From Sporothrix humicola (taxonomy: Eukaryota; Ascomycota; Sordariomycetes; Ophiostomatales; Ophiostomataceae): a DNA stretch of 64,000 nucleotides. How positions within the stretch are numbered: the stretch's first letter is position 1; every line of letters begins with the position of its first letter. Location: NCBI GenBank assembly GCA_021396245.1, contig WNYE01000019.1, forward strand, positions 1-64,000, in the 5' to 3' direction. The position numbers and the translations under genes are program-made. Under the pieces are notes generated by a model that ran no database searches, was not told the DNA's origin, and saw only the letters and a list, made by a program, of their open reading frames with translations. Positions 20,254 through 32,860 of the stretch are shown here, one piece after another.

Positions 20254-23200
20254 TCAACCCAGACGGCGCATGCCCTCAACGCCGAGCGTCGGGACCTCGA
20301 CGTCCTTGAGGCCGTAGATGCCCTCGTCGCGGCGCCGGTCGATAAACGAGTTGCACTCGTTGATCACCAGGCTCCACTCAGCCAGTGCACGGCCTGTATA
20401 TTTGGCACGCAGCAGCGCATCGTGGCCCTTGGGCTCGACGGGCTGCACGACAATGCGCTCGCGCTCGCGCTCACGGTCGAAATCGTCCTCGGGGGACATG
20501 GCGGGACCCCACTCGCTGCCATTGTTCATGACAATGGGTGAGCTGTTGCGACGGTAGCTCTGCAGACTGGGGCGGCCACCGCTGCTCGAGATGGAGCCAG
20601 AGCGGCTGCTGCTGGCTGTGCTGCTCCGCTCGTCGTCGAGCGGGACCGATTCGGCAGGGTTGGCGTTGCGGGCTTCATTGATCAGACCGCCTGTGGCGAA
20701 GCCAGATACGCGCCGGGTAATAGGCGGGAGGCCGGCCGCAGGTGGCGGTGGGCTCTCAGAACGCTTGCCCGAGGCGGCGATGCGAGCACTGACGCGGGCC
20801 TGGGCAGGGGCGGGCAGGCGTGGGCGGGTGAGGACACGCTCACGGTAGGCAGGCGGGAGAACGATCTCGCCCTGGCTGCCACCAAAGGCCTGCCAGGGGA
20901 TGTTGTGGAGCATGAACTTGAAGACGAACTGGGAGGCGTCAAAGACGGGCGTCGATCCAGTAGACGAGTCCGAGTTCGATGACGGCGAACCCATACGGGC
21001 AGTAGACAGCGATGATGACGACGATTTGGGCGGGAGAGCCGGTCCGCCCTGCTGTTGCTTGGAAGAGGCAATGGCTGCGGCCGTCTCCCGGCGCATCTGC
21101 TCAAAGTCTTCCTCCGAGGGCGTCTTGGAGGTCAGGTTCAGGACCTTGCCGAGCAGCGACCACTTTTTCTTTGCAGAGCCACCGTCAGCCTTCTTCTCGT
21201 CGCTTGCAGGCGACAGAGTAGGGCTGTTGGCGCCCATCTCGCCGCCACCAAATGCAGGCGAATTGGCAGTGCTGATGCCGCTGACCAAGCCGGCGAGAGC
21301 GTCGAATGTCGTCGCAGGGCGGTTGTCGCGTCCGGCAGGGGAGCCTGAACCGTTGGAGCCAGGACCATTGGCGAGGAGGCCAAGCTGGGGGCCAGTGACT
21401 TCAGTCCGCACAATCATGAAGCGCTTGCCGGGTTGGGGCAGAGACGGAGCTGTCGAGGGTGCGAGTGTGCCCTCAGAGTCGGCCTTTTTCTTGAGCCAGA
21501 GGTAGTGCGACCAGACAGTCTTGAGACGCTGGGAGACGAGCAAGAAGATCTTAGCGTCGAGCTCGTTCATGCTGCCAGCGTCGCGGCACACGCGCCAGCA
21601 GAGCAGACGCATGTAGTAGGCACGGACCATGGGGCACCAGTTGTTGAAGAACTTCTCAAAGACCTCTTCGGAGAGCAGCCAGCCAACGCACAGTGCTTCC
21701 TTGCGGGCGGGGTCGGCGGCGACAATGTCCCAGGTGGCAAAGACAAAGGACAGGACGCGGATCTCGGACATGGTGTTGTTTGAGTTGAGCATCATCTTGC
21801 AGACATCCAGCCAGAACGTCCAGTCGATAAAGTCGACAGCCTCGGACGGTCCTGTCGATCTATCACTGTCCTCGGTCGCATCTGCGTTTGTTTTGCCGCG
21901 GGTGGCGTAGCCATAGTAGTTGTCGAACGTCTGCAGGATCTCATGCAAGAAGTCGCACAGAATGTAGCATGCATTGTGGTCGTACTGCGATGTACGCAGT
22001 GTCGCCGCCTTGAGCAGCACCATGGCAGTGCCGGCAAACGTTGCACGCGCACCGGCCAGCGACTCGTCTGCAGTCAGCAGGTCACGCAGCAGCGCAATGA
22101 TACGGTTCTCTTCCATGTCGCGGAACAGATTGTGGTTGGGCTGCATCATAAAGGAGGGCACAAAGGCGTCGTCGGACGAGGCCACGAGGTACGGCTGGCG
22201 CTGTTGCATCTGTTGCTGCATCCACAGAGAGGGTGTGCCCTCAGTCATGGGCGTACCAGCCATCATCATAGCTGCCTCGACGGCTGCTTGCCGGTGGATA
22301 GTGTTGTCAAAGATCTGCAGAAGCTGGGCGTGCAGCAGCACAAAACCAGGCGCGCGGGCCTTTTCCACGAGGGGAAGCTGCAGGCTGGCAGGCATAAACT
22401 CGTTGGCGAGCACATGGTAGTACTTGCAGAAGATGAAGAGCAGATCGGTATCGGCACCGCGCCAGCGGGACAGCCAGCAGGGAGCAAACCACGAAACACG
22501 GCTACAGGCGGACACATAGGCCGGAGGAAGCAGGCTCATGCGAGGCGGGCGCCGCAGCTTTGCCTGCATGGCACTCACAGACGACCAGCCAAGAGGGCCA
22601 ATGCACGGCGGGAAGAGGGCAACGAGGTCCTCGCTCTCGCCCTTGCTCCGACGGGGCAGGCCAAAGGCATCGGCCACACGACGCACGAGCTCAATGTTCT
22701 TGTCCAAGCTCCAGAGACGAATCAGAATGTCGGCCACACCAGGCACAAAGAAGAAGGCGTAAGCGCAGGCCTTGCCGCTAAAGTTGACAATTGAAAGCGG
22801 CGCCTGGCGCAGAGCCATTTTGTCGACAACGAGAATCAGCTGGGCCAGCAGGTTGTTGATGAACATGGTGCGCACATTGTGCTCGGCAGACTCTTCGACC
22901 AGGAACGACGAGTCGTCAAGCGGGCGAGACTCGGATGTGTTGGAACGAGCACGCACACGCTCGCCAGGCGAACGATCAGCCAGAGGACGGAAGACAGTCG
23001 TGAGAAGTCGCCACTCGGGCCGCGACATGATGAGGGACATGCACTCGAGCACGACAGGACGGTCGACGCCCGACACTGCGTAAAAGTTGCCGTTGGTCGT
23101 CGTCGATGTGCCAAAGAAAGTGCCGCCACCAAACAGGCCACCCTGACCCTGGCCAGCATTGCCCTGCAGCTGGCTCGGGCCATCGAGCATCTCCAGCAGA

Positions 23201-25410
23201 CCCGTCCACCAGCGGTTGAGGATGGACGCGCGGCGCTCGACGTCCTCGGGCGAGAGCAGCGAGTTTGTCTTGTTGTTTGTGGTGCCATCGGTCGTGTAGC
23301 GGCGAAGGAACGGAATGAGCGTGGCACGAACCAGGATCATGCGTTGAGCCGTCGTCGTCTTGGACAGGAACTTGAAAAAGTTGGTCTCGAGGTCCTTGAA
23401 GGCCACCCAGAGCGGGTCGCGGGACGTCGGGTGTGTCATGGGGCTGTTGTGGTTGCTGGTGTCAGCCGTCGTCAGGGACTCGGCCTCGGACGCGGGAAGT
23501 AGCGTGCTCCCGTTGGCGCTGCCGTCGCTGCTGCCGTCGTCGCTATTGCTGCTGCTGTTGGCGCTGCTGCTACTCGTGGCGGACTGGCCCGCACGACTCA
23601 ATCGAGAAGCCTCGGCCTGCTTGTCAGACACAGACAGCAGCTCCAGCGACGACAGAGACAGAGATGTGGGTGCAGTGCGGCTGGCGGCCCGTCCATTGGC
23701 ATTTGCATTTGCAGCCTCGTCGTCGGGCGTTTCGCAGTCGTCGCTGTTTTCGTCGTTGGGCGCGGGCGAAGGCGAATGGTTCCTGGTGCTGGATCCGGCG
23801 GTGACTTTGACAAACATGCTCTGAGGCCGTTGCTTCATTCGGCTCAGGTATGTGCTGGCGCGGCTGAAAGTTCTTGACGTGGAAGCTGGGGCTGCAGCGG
23901 CAATTGTGGTGGACGCAGCAGCAGCAGCAGTAGTGCTAGTGCTGGTGGTGGTGGTCGTATTAGCGGCGGGTGGTTCTGCAGCTGTGGCGCCATTGGCGCT
24001 GTTGGCCGATCCAATGGGACCTTTCCCCCCATCACCACTGCTAGCGGCACTGCTACTGCCGGTCGAGCTCGTATTCAGGGACCCCTCTTCGGGCAGCTGC
24101 TCTGCGTCGGGGCTGCGCTTGTCGTCATTGTTGGCATTAGCAGTATTGGCACTCGCGGCATTGTTGCTGACAAGCAAAACCGTCGATACGGGTCGCTTTC
24201 GTGTAAGGCGGCCCTTGGGCTCTTTGGCTCCGTCCTTGTTTTCCTTGTCGTCTCGTGTCAGCTTTCGTGGCGATTGGGGCGAGGGCGAGGGCGATCTGGA
24301 AATCCACGACCGTCGCGCAAAGTCGACAAACGATGCGGACACTGTTCGTTGCCGCTCGACCATACTGTCACCGTTCACCAGCAGCGTCGGCAGGGCCTCT
24401 GAAGATGTTGCAGAGGCTGTCCAAGTCGTGTAGGCTACCTGCTCATCTTTTTCCGGTGGTGTCGGGGCCAAAGAAGAGGGAGATGCTGCTGCTGCTGCTG
24501 CTTCTGCGGCGAGTCGGGCACGCCGGGCTTCTTTTTCGCGCTCCTTCTTGAGAAGCTCGTCAAAGTCGGGTGCGGAACGAGAACTGGGAATCCAGGAGAG
24601 CGGGCGTTCCACGAGTGTCTTGCGCCGGCTAAGTCGTTCGGGATCGGCTGCGGCAGCTTTCTCTTCGTCAATGGCTTGTTGCCGTGCCGAGGGAGCAATT
24701 GTCGTCGAGGTGCGAGGTCTTGGGGGAAGTTCGCGGTTGTTGAGGTCAATGCTCGATGCTGTTGTCGAGGTTGACGAGGCTCCAAACTTGGAGTTGAGCT
24801 CTGCTTCGAATTCGCTGGCAAAGGTGCTGCTTGAGTTTGTGTCGCCCTTGGTAGTAGAGGTGTCGCTGCTGGTATTGCTGCTGTTTGCAATAAACTCTTC
24901 CCAGACTCGTCGAGGCGGTTCAACGGGCGCCGGTTTCGCTTTGGTCAGTGTCTTTTGTCTGCGTAGAAACGAGAGTTCCAGCTCGGCGTCGAGGTCAATG
25001 TCAAAGTCGAACGAGGGGACGTCGAAGGCGGGAAGACTGGGAAGCTCCTTGGACAAACTGTTGAGAGAAGAGAGCGAGGTAGAAGAGGAATTGGGGAAAG
25101 AGGAGAAAGAAGAGATGTTTGGGCTTGAGGCGGAAGCTAATAAGGCAACAGGTGCGGTTGAAGGCGCGGCTGTAGTTGGCTGTGGTAAGAGTAGTGCTGT
25201 TGCCTTCGGTGTAAACAAAGTTGGCGCTGCTAAAGTAGTGCCCGCTGTGTGACGGTGGTCGACATGGCTCGTACTTGTATGAGTCGAGCGGGGAAGAGAA
25301 GGGTGGGAAGAACTCAGTAGTAATAGATCCGGTGTCGAGTGAGACCGGTGGAACACATCGGTGTTTGTTGATTCGACGGCCGGAGCCATCGCCAGTGTAG
25401 GGCCGCTCAT
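20254..25410 (-). CDS. DUF1765 / UPF0592 family protein
   Basis: This single-exon gene encodes 1718 residues. The conserved DUF1765 region lies at about 780-1300: DRPVVLECMSLIMSRPEWRLL, then MFINNLLAQLILVVDKMAL, CAYAFFFVPGVADILIRLW, and later MSEIRVLSFVFATWDIVA and WCPMVRAYYMRLLCWRVCR. In fission yeast a homologue is annotated as a UPF0592 membrane protein; the biochemical role is unknown. The first ~700 residues are low-complexity Ser/Ala/Thr/Asn-rich and probably disordered. The C-terminus (about 1400-1718) has a conserved block FVFKFMLHNIPWQAFGG followed by a Ser-rich segment and LRAKYTGRALAEWSLVINECNSFIDRRRDEG. The start at 25410 is the first ATG in frame with conserved-looking composition; codons upstream lie in the leader. 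Confidence 0.88.
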   Translation of the reverse strand: MSGPTLAMAPAVESTNTDVFHRSHSTPDLLLLSSSHPSLPRSTHTSTSHVDHRHTAGTTLAAPTLFTPKATALLLPQPTTAAPSTAPVALLASASSPNISSFSSFPNSSSTSLSSLNSLSKELPSLPAFDVPSFDFDIDLDAELELSFLRRQKTLTKAKPAPVEPPRRVWEEFIANSSNTSSDTSTTKGDTNSSSTFASEFEAELNSKFGASSTSTTASSIDLNNRELPPRPRTSTTIAPSARQQAIDEEKAAAADPERLSRRKTLVERPLSWIPSSRSAPDFDELLKKEREKEARRARLAAEAAAAAASPSSLAPTPPEKDEQVAYTTWTASATSSEALPTLLVNGDSMVERQRTVSASFVDFARRSWISRSPSPSPQSPRKLTRDDKENKDGAKEPKGRLTRKRPVSTVLLVSNNAASANTANANNDDKRSPDAEQLPEEGSLNTSSTGSSSAASSGDGGKGPIGSANSANGATAAEPPAANTTTTTSTSTTAAAAASTTIAAAAPASTSRTFSRASTYLSRMKQRPQSMFVKVTAGSSTRNHSPSPAPNDENSDDCETPDDEAANANANGRAASRTAPTSLSLSSLELLSVSDKQAEASRLSRAGQSATSSSSANSSSNSDDGSSDGSANGSTLLPASEAESLTTADTSNHNSPMTHPTSRDPLWVAFKDLETNFFKFLSKTTTAQRMILVRATLIPFLRRYTTDGTTNNKTNSLLSPEDVERRASILNRWWTGLLEMLDGPSQLQGNAGQGQGGLFGGGTFFGTSTTTNGNFYAVSGVDRPVVLECMSLIMSRPEWRLLTTVFRPLADRSPGERVRARSNTSESRPLDDSSFLVEESAEHNVRTMFINNLLAQLILVVDKMALRQAPLSIVNFSGKACAYAFFFVPGVADILIRLWSLDKNIELVRRVADAFGLPRRSKGESEDLVALFPPCIGPLGWSSVSAMQAKLRRPPRMSLLPPAYVSACSRVSWFAPCWLSRWRGADTDLLFIFCKYYHVLANEFMPASLQLPLVEKARAPGFVLLHAQLLQIFDNTIHRQAAVEAAMMMAGTPMTEGTPSLWMQQQMQQRQPYLVASSDDAFVPSFMMQPNHNLFRDMEENRIIALLRDLLTADESLAGARATFAGTAMVLLKAATLRTSQYDHNACYILCDFLHEILQTFDNYYGYATRGKTNADATEDSDRSTGPSEAVDFIDWTFWLDVCKMMLNSNNTMSEIRVLSFVFATWDIVAADPARKEALCVGWLLSEEVFEKFFNNWCPMVRAYYMRLLCWRVCRDAGSMNELDAKIFLLVSQRLKTVWSHYLWLKKKADSEGTLAPSTAPSLPQPGKRFMIVRTEVTGPQLGLLANGPGSNGSGSPAGRDNRPATTFDALAGLVSGISTANSPAFGGGEMGANSPTLSPASDEKKADGGSAKKKWSLLGKVLNLTSKTPSEEDFEQMRRETAAAIASSKQQQGGPALPPKSSSSSLSTARMGSPSSNSDSSTGSTPVFDASQFVFKFMLHNIPWQAFGGSQGEIVLPPAYRERVLTRPRLPAPAQARVSARIAASGKRSESPPPPAAGLPPITRRVSGFATGGLINEARNANPAESVPLDDERSSTASSSRSGSISSSGGRPSLQSYRRNSSPIVMNNGSEWGPAMSPEDDFDRERERERIVVQPVEPKGHDALLRAKYTGRALAEWSLVINECNSFIDRRRDEGIYGLKDVEVPTLGVEGMRRLG

Positions 25411-28400
25411 CTCATGGCTGGCCGGAATGGAAGAAGAACAGGGCGCAGGCCAGTGCCTGTTGTGGCCACACAGGGGGGTGAGGAGCAGAGGAGGGGTGTG
25501 TTCCAAGGCAATGCGGTAGACACACAGTGAATATGCGCAGTCCGGTGTTTTGGAGCCTTGCTCAATGGTATGTTGTCGTAATGGCACGGGGCAGTAGTGG
25601 TGTCAGATATGGTGGGAAGCACGGAAGAAAGCCAACCGCAGACAGGAGCAGAAGAGCAGGGTGCGCACAGGGCCGGACGGGGCAGACTGGGAGACACAAC
25701 AGTGGATACAGCAGGCCAAGACCAGAAAAAGACCAGCGCCAGGGACTAGAGACGCAGGTAGACAGGCTGAGCCCCTAGGCTGCAGGCAGGTGAGGCGGAT
25801 TGGGAGAGGAGGAAGGGCGGAAGAAGAATAAAACAAAGAGAATAAAGGCAAAGATCGGTGGCTAAAGGTGAAAATTGACCAGAAAAAAAAAATAAAGAAA
25901 AAAAAAATGTGTGCAGCTGAGGAGCAAGTGAGAGCAGGAACAAAATAAAAGGGAAATAGAGCCCGGAATCAGGATAAAAAGGGAATGGAAAGCGAGTGGA
26001 ATAGGCTCAAGAAAGCGCAAGAATGTTCAAGAATGCTGCCCCAAAACAGGAAACAGAACCAAAGAAACGCGGGATGCAACGAAGCAAGCAACCAAGCGAC
26101 AGGGCAAGCAAGCAGGGTTGCTGAACCTGTTGGCAATGGCAAGTGACCAGAACAGCTCGACCACAGCAGGACAGAAGTTTCTATGCTCACAGACGTACGA
26201 TGCACTCAGTATGTCGTAGAAAATCCAGAAAGATCCAGCCCCGGCTCCAGTCTCACTGCATGCCTCTCGATATTAACGATCCCGAGATGTCGTTTTGTTC
26301 AGTCGTCCGAGGCGTACAGAGTACAGGGACAAACAAAATCGTGTATGCAGTGCGCGGTGTATAGAGTACTTGGATGCACCCTATAAAACCGGTAGTATCC
26401 TCTGTTATAGGAGGAGCCGGCAGTATGGCGGAAGAACGAGGCGCGGGAGAATCCCAAAGTATCTTATGTCGTAATATGTGCAGAGAGCAACGACTGCAGC
26501 AACGAAAAATGCAGAGAATGGCAAACGGTGGGCGGCAGGGCGTCTGTCGTCAGAGGATTCCTGCTTTGTTTGCAAATCTGGCTTGGCGGAAGAAGTCGAA
26601 GCAGAAAGGAAGGCAGGCGTGCGGCGTGCGGCGTGAGAGCAAGGAATGCGCGGTGCAAGCTACCTTGTTTGTTGCAGGCGTATGTCTGGCGAATGCTGAA
26701 TGGTGTATGCGAGGTGTTGTACGCACGTTGTTGCTTGCTGTTCTGCTGGAATGGTGTCAATACGACATTCCCGCATTCCTTGGTCCACGAAAGTACTCCC
26801 GTAATACGACAGGGTACGCCGTGTTTCAAGAAGAAAAGGTGACAGAATGGGGAACGGAGCAGGCTTCGAAAGGTGGACGGTGAGGGGAGTTTGATGTCGA
26901 ATATGAGGAGGATGTTGAAAACAAGGAACAGGGAAGGCCAGGCGGTTAAAAGCAAACAAAAAAATTGTCGTGACCCAGGCAATATCAAAAAGTATGGAAG
27001 AAGAGAAATGGAAGACGTAGGAGATATGGGAGGAGGTTGAACAGAGCGACCGGGGTGGCAGAAAAGAAAGAGAGAGACCAAAGATCAAAAAGGCCAAACA
27101 GAGCAAAAGAGCAAGACCAGAAGGCTGGAAGCGACTCACATGCAGTGACGGGCGACCGACCACCTTTATTGGGCAGATGTCGATGTTCGTTTCTCCTATT
27201 TAGAGAGCTTGCGTAAGGAGAGAGGACGGGAAAGAAGCGCGCCGCAAGGAGCAGAGAGAGATCGACACTGAGAAATGAACTGCGGTGTGGAGAAACAGAC
27301 GGTAGGAGGGTAGGACGACAGGCGGGAGAAAAACGTAGAGGCTAGCAAAATCGGCCAGAAAGCAAGATAATCGAGGTAAATCGAGAAAATAGAGAGCAAA
27401 GAAGAAGGCCAGGGTAAGACAAAAGATTGACAAAAGAAGGACGCAGACAGAACGACTCCGAAAGGCTATGCAAAACGAGTAACGAGTGACGAGATGGGCG
27501 CTTCCAACGAGTGACGGCTGGTGCGAGGTGAGTGAGGCGTGAGGTCAGGCGAGAGAGTTGTCGTCGATATGATGGGCTTCGTGAGAAGAGCAAAGAGAAG
27601 AGGAAAAGAGAAGTCAAGTTGCATCAGACGCGGAGCAGACTACGGTCTATTCGTACGAAAACTCGACATGCGACGCGGAGGGGGAAGCCACGACCAACAC
27701 GGCTACGACATACGCTACGACACGACACGAAAAAAGGAAACCGCAAACGAGTGGCCGTGGGACATCAAAGAAAGAGCCATGGCAGAAAATGGATCACAAA
27801 AAAGCAAAAAGAGGCAAGAGCTGAAGCAGCATGCCCCGTGAGTTCGTTCCCCTATTCCCTATTTCCCTTTTCCTGGCTTCTTTTTTGGTGTGGTGGGCGG
27901 GTCACAATGGCGCGATGGGGCCGTGGATTATTTTTTGGAGAAGGGACGATCGGGTTAGCGCTTTGGAAAATAAATAACGAGAATGCTTTGAAGGGAAGGA
28001 GAGATCCATGAGAGAAAAGCACATAAGACAGAAAAAGGAAAGAATCAATGCAGATTGCCGGAGGGGGCGCGGTGGAGGCAGGAGCGACCCGACAAAGTAC
28101 AAAACTACACAGATATCTGACAGATAAGGAGTAACACGTCGTCAGAGGTTGAGATGGAAGGAACGTGCTGTCGGGACGAAAAGAAAAAGAAAGAAAAGGA
28201 AAGCGCAACGGGGGTCGGATATGGTTGTGGAAATGAGCAAAGAAGGAGAGAGCAACGGACGCGAGGGAGGCTTGCGGAGGCGGCGGTGACGGGCGGCGGA
28301 AAGAGCGAAATAAAGCGAGACATTCTGGCCAAGGTCAGGAAAGTGCTTCTGTCTCCCTCGTTAAAGACCGTTATGCGGGTAGCTGCGAATCACGATCGCA
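25411..28400. promoter_or_regulatory. long polypurine (plus) / polypyrimidine (minus) region upstream of the DUF1765 gene
   Basis: For nearly 3 kb the plus strand is dominated by A and G (GAAAGAG, AAGAAG, GGAAG runs), so the minus strand, the sense strand of the DUF1765 gene, is C/T-rich. Such bias is typical of long promoters and 5' leaders of fungal regulatory genes. The open frames here are by-products of the low-complexity sequence, and none contains a domain. Confidence 0.5.
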
Positions 28401-29703
28401 CTTGCCCTTTGGGTGACGAAAGTTGACGATATATGCCAACAATCCTAACCCAGCTGAGTGCACATTCGAATATCCCCAAATATCCACGACACACCCAAAG
28501 AAAGAAATATATTGACTGCAGCAAAGCCCGCCGCAACCACTTACAAGCAGGATGCAGCAAGCACGGCCATACGAACATCCCAAAACTGCATATATCCAGC
28601 AGGCATTATCGTCTGGGATATGGCACTCCATACCGAACATCAGACAGGCATTGGGAGGAGGGGAAGGGAGATCATTCGGAAGGGAAACCGGGCAGACGGT
28701 GCACAAACAGGAGAAAATAGGTGAGAGGGAACGCGAACATTGAAAAGCCATTGAAAGCCACTGAAAAGCCAAAAAGGTAAACGCCACGGCCACTGTATTC
28801 CCCGTTCTTGGCATGGGTCAGGCAAGCCACAGGGGTTGGGCCTGTCCGAGCCTCGCTTTACCCCAGCATAGCGTCTCTCGAAAATGCGACGTCAGGGGCT
28901 GTCAAAGCTCGAGTATTCCGTACTTGTACGTCGTATTACTGAGAATGTTTGAGTGGTTCTCGGGCGGTCAGAATATCGACGGCACCAAAAGAACTCCAGC
29001 TGGGTTTTCAAGGTCAAAAAGAGGTGAGAAAGGGATCAAGGAAATGTTAAATATTAAGAGGGATTGGTGTCAAAGTGGGCAAATCGTGATGAAATCAAAA
29101 TGAAATATCCCCCTTCTCAAAAAGAGCCGGACAGTCGGGCAACCTTGGTCCTCTACTAACACAATTCTCTAATTTGCGCAGCAGGGACAGCTCTTATTAG
29201 CTCTATTTCGTCCTTTCTCCCTCTCTCGCCGACTTTGTTCACCTTCAAGCCTGACCCCTGTCCCGACTTCTGCTTTGGTGGTTCTGTGCTTCTCCTTATG
29301 GTTATGGTCTTGTGCCTTTGCCTCTTTTGTCCCTTTTCACTTTTATGTTTTCCCCGATCTCGCTAAATCAAGAGGGATGCAACCACAAAGTCAACGACGG
29401 CGCCGAGCAGGGAGCAGGGCCGCTTAGGAAACAAAAAACGAGCTGACGAAAATACTGAGGGCAGTAAAGAACGAGAGCAAGCGAGAAGGTGAGGTGAGCA
29501 AAAGTGACCTGACGCGATACAGCGCTACGATGCAACACGCGTGGGATCGCATCTGCCAGACCGGGGGGTTACAGTGGGCTGTGACCAGGGGTGCCTCAAC
29601 AGGGCCAATACGAGCAGTTTTTACATGCAAGTATTGTGCTTTTTATTTTCAACAAATGACAATTATTGCAACATTGCAGCCTCTTTTTTTTTTCAACTTA
29701 ATC

Positions 29704-29739
29704 TGGCCTGCATGGTGATATGAGCTGAAATGCAGGCCA
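29704..29739. repeat. 10-bp inverted repeat (hairpin)
   Basis: TGGCCTGCAT (29704-29713) and ATGCAGGCCA (29730-29739) are perfect inverted copies separated by 16 bases. No T tract follows, so it is not a simple terminator. The function is unknown. Confidence 0.6.
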
Positions 29740-32700
29740 TTCACCTGTTGACAGACGCCAGCGAGGAGGATTGCATTGGTCGCATGCAAACACGGAGGAC
29801 CTTTCAACTTGGGGGGCTGACACTATTGAGAAGTCCCAGAAAATCCCCAGACGTTCTTACCAGCCAATGATTCAGGCGGCGAACAAGGCCGGCCGGCCAC
29901 CGTACATGCGGGCTGAGAGCAGATCGTTGGCCACCAGCCTCCCGCCCGAGTCCGCCGAGACAATGGACAGCACAACAAAAAGAAAAAGAGGTAAACATTG
30001 CGAATGAAAACAATGCCAACAATAACAACACGTTTTTCGTTGACGTGATCACAGCCTATCTTTTTGTTGCTTGTGGACATGTCCAAAATTTTGAAAATAA
30101 AAAACGACAGGTGGAGGTCGGCCCCCTGGTCTGTTTGAGCACGCCGAAGTTTTGCTTGCCGCACAGGCCGAGAGACCCAGCAAAGAAGCCAAAGAAGCAG
30201 TGGGAGGAGCACAGAGGATAATGCAGAGAAAAGCAGAGAAGATGAGCACAGAAGAAAAGGAAGAGATCGAAAAAACGCCAAACGTCAGAGCCCACTCAAA
30301 AATAGGAGCCTCGAGAGACGGCGCTAACTAGGCCACAGCCGTGTCGCCGATACCCTTGTAAGGCAGGGGTTGTTAGTGTGCTTTTTTGAAATGCCCTGAA
30401 GCTGGGAATGTCCCCAAGATGCGCGCAGAACAGAAGAAAAGAGGTGTTCAAGATCGGTGTAGTGGCTTGCACTAGCCCAGGGTGGAGGACCCTTGGGGAC
30501 CAGAGAGGGTCTCGAGAGGGTCTTGAGAGGGAAAGAAGTCAAGAAAGTACCCTCGGCATGGGGGGCAATGGGGCAAAATCTCAAATTGAACGAAAAAAAC
30601 GTGCTGCATGGTGGACGAGAAAACCCAGAAGCCTGAGAAAGGCTCAGAAAAAACTCACGACGTAATTCTTGGCGAGCAGGGTAAGGCGAGAAAAAATTTG
30701 GTAGCAAAGGCCAAAAAGGCATATTACCGTGCATGTTAGCTTGGCCAGCTGAAAAAATAGTTTCCAGTCATGTTGCATCGTGTCGTTCGGGAGGCCAATA
30801 CAACCAGGGAGAAGAAGGCAGTGTCAGCATTCAAAAAGCATAAAAAGAGTGTAAATAAGCCTTTGAGAAACAGGCAGCCGCACATCAGACGAGACAAAGG
30901 TGAAAAGATTTCAAAGATGCATGGGTGCAAGGCAGACCAGAAAGAAGCGGTCAAAGATGCGATCAAGACATGCTTGAAGAGAAAGAAGAGATCAGGCAAC
31001 GGGTGAATTTTTCTGTCAGACAGGAAAGACTAGCTGAGAGAGGGAAGGCAGAGTGAAAATGCTCAAAATATTTGTCATGAACTTCAACAGAAAACAAATA
31101 AAAATTATGTGCAAAGGCAAGCACAGGCAGAGATTTGATACGTGCAGATAGGGAGACGAAATGAAGCTCTTCCATGGCGTATGCGTGACGCAGGAGTGAA
31201 AGAAGAAATTCAAAGAACAAAAGAACAAAATAGGAGCACAAAATATGACCAAAGACGCAGAAGGCTTCCACGTTCTGCAGCACGTCCCTTTCTCTAGCAC
31301 GGCGCCTATTTGCTTTTTGCAAGTCGCCGTTGCTTCAGATCAGCGTGGTTCACCTTCCTTTTTTCTTATTTTGTGATGCATCTGGCGGATCGTTGAATTG
31401 GACGGATCGATCGTGGGACTGAAGAAAAAGAAGGTAAAAATACGTGTCAAAAGAACGACCCGCCGAGATGGGACGGGAACATCGCGAGAGATACGACGTA
31501 CGAAGCGGTTCCTCCGATAAACGACAAACACAAAAGAACAATACGACCCTTGATGATCTTGACGTTGCACGATTCCCTCCTCAGAATACCCAGTCCATAC
31601 GACGCATCTTATGTCGTACATCCCATACCTGTAACATGAGATAAAGTGCACAGTCCGTATTCGTGCTCTTGCCTACAGCAGTCCACGGCAGCTCACATAC
31701 CGGCGAAAACAAAGCAAAACGAGAACAGAACCCCATGCTTAAATCGGTGGGAACACGACAACGTCGGCGTACAAGAAGGATTTTGCGGTATGGATGTGAT
31801 CAACTTGCCATATGCCTGTTCCAGACACTTTATGATCGGTGACCAGGCTCTTTACTGACTTAATTTCTTGTGATACGTCGGACAAGAGTATGGGGCAAAG
31901 ACTTGGGAGAGCACAAGAACGACGAAACAGGACGACGGCAGGAAAACACTTACGCGTACGGAGAATGGGGACGTCCTGTCATACAGACATCACAAACATC
32001 ACAGAAGCGACAGATACAAAAATCGACCGACAAAATACAGACACTCCGACCACACGGTGACCAAAACACGCCATTGTGAAAAAGACAGAAAGACACCAAG
32101 GAATGGCAATGTGGTGGCGCTGAGACGAAGCTACCATCGAAGCCCCGAAGCTAGAAACCTTCTGGTGTCTGGGGGTGTGTGCCTCCTTTGTCTTGGGAGG
32201 TTTTCTGTTCCTGTTCCTTTCCCATCTCGGTGCCCCCAAATCAGTAAAATAGTCCGGCGTTTAAATTATTTTGGGTGGCCTTCTTTTTTGGTCTTGCTTA
32301 ATTCTCCTAATCCACGTTCGGCGTGGCCCGAAGGACGCGGCGCCGTCGCCTCCTCGCTCATTTTATTTTATTTCGTTGGACGCCGCTCCGGGTCTAGCGG
32401 AGCCCTCTTTTGTCTTTAGACCTCTTTAGAAAGAAAAAGGTGAGCACCGCCGTTTGAAGAGAAGTCAACGGCTCGGTATACTTTCTTTTTCGTGAGAACA
32501 GACGACCGCGACAAACATTTCAAGTCATTCACCTCCTCCACCATCACGGAAATCTCCATCGTAGCAATAGAATGAAGCAGACAAAGGAACAAATTCAAAG
32601 GAACAACTCAAAGGAGCCGAGGCTAGTGTTTCGATGCAAGCGCTGGCACCAGATGGTGGCTTTTTTGTTGACCTGTGCTCGGGCGCGTATCATGTTCGGC

Positions 32701-32860
32701 GGCCAGTCTGTCTTTTCGTCTCTTCCTACACAGTAAACACAGTATGTTCCTCGGTATCGTCGCGTCCTCTTGAAAGCCACCGGACCAGCCCGGCCACGCC
32801 AAGCCCATCTGACGAGGCCCTCGCTTTCTGAGACAGGCCCCATTGTGAGAGAAAGGATGA

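Noticed and set aside
26464..27081. 205-codon minus-strand open frame upstream of the DUF1765 gene
   Set aside because: The pyrimidine-rich strand gives Ser/Phe/Leu-rich frames without stops; there is no conserved content.
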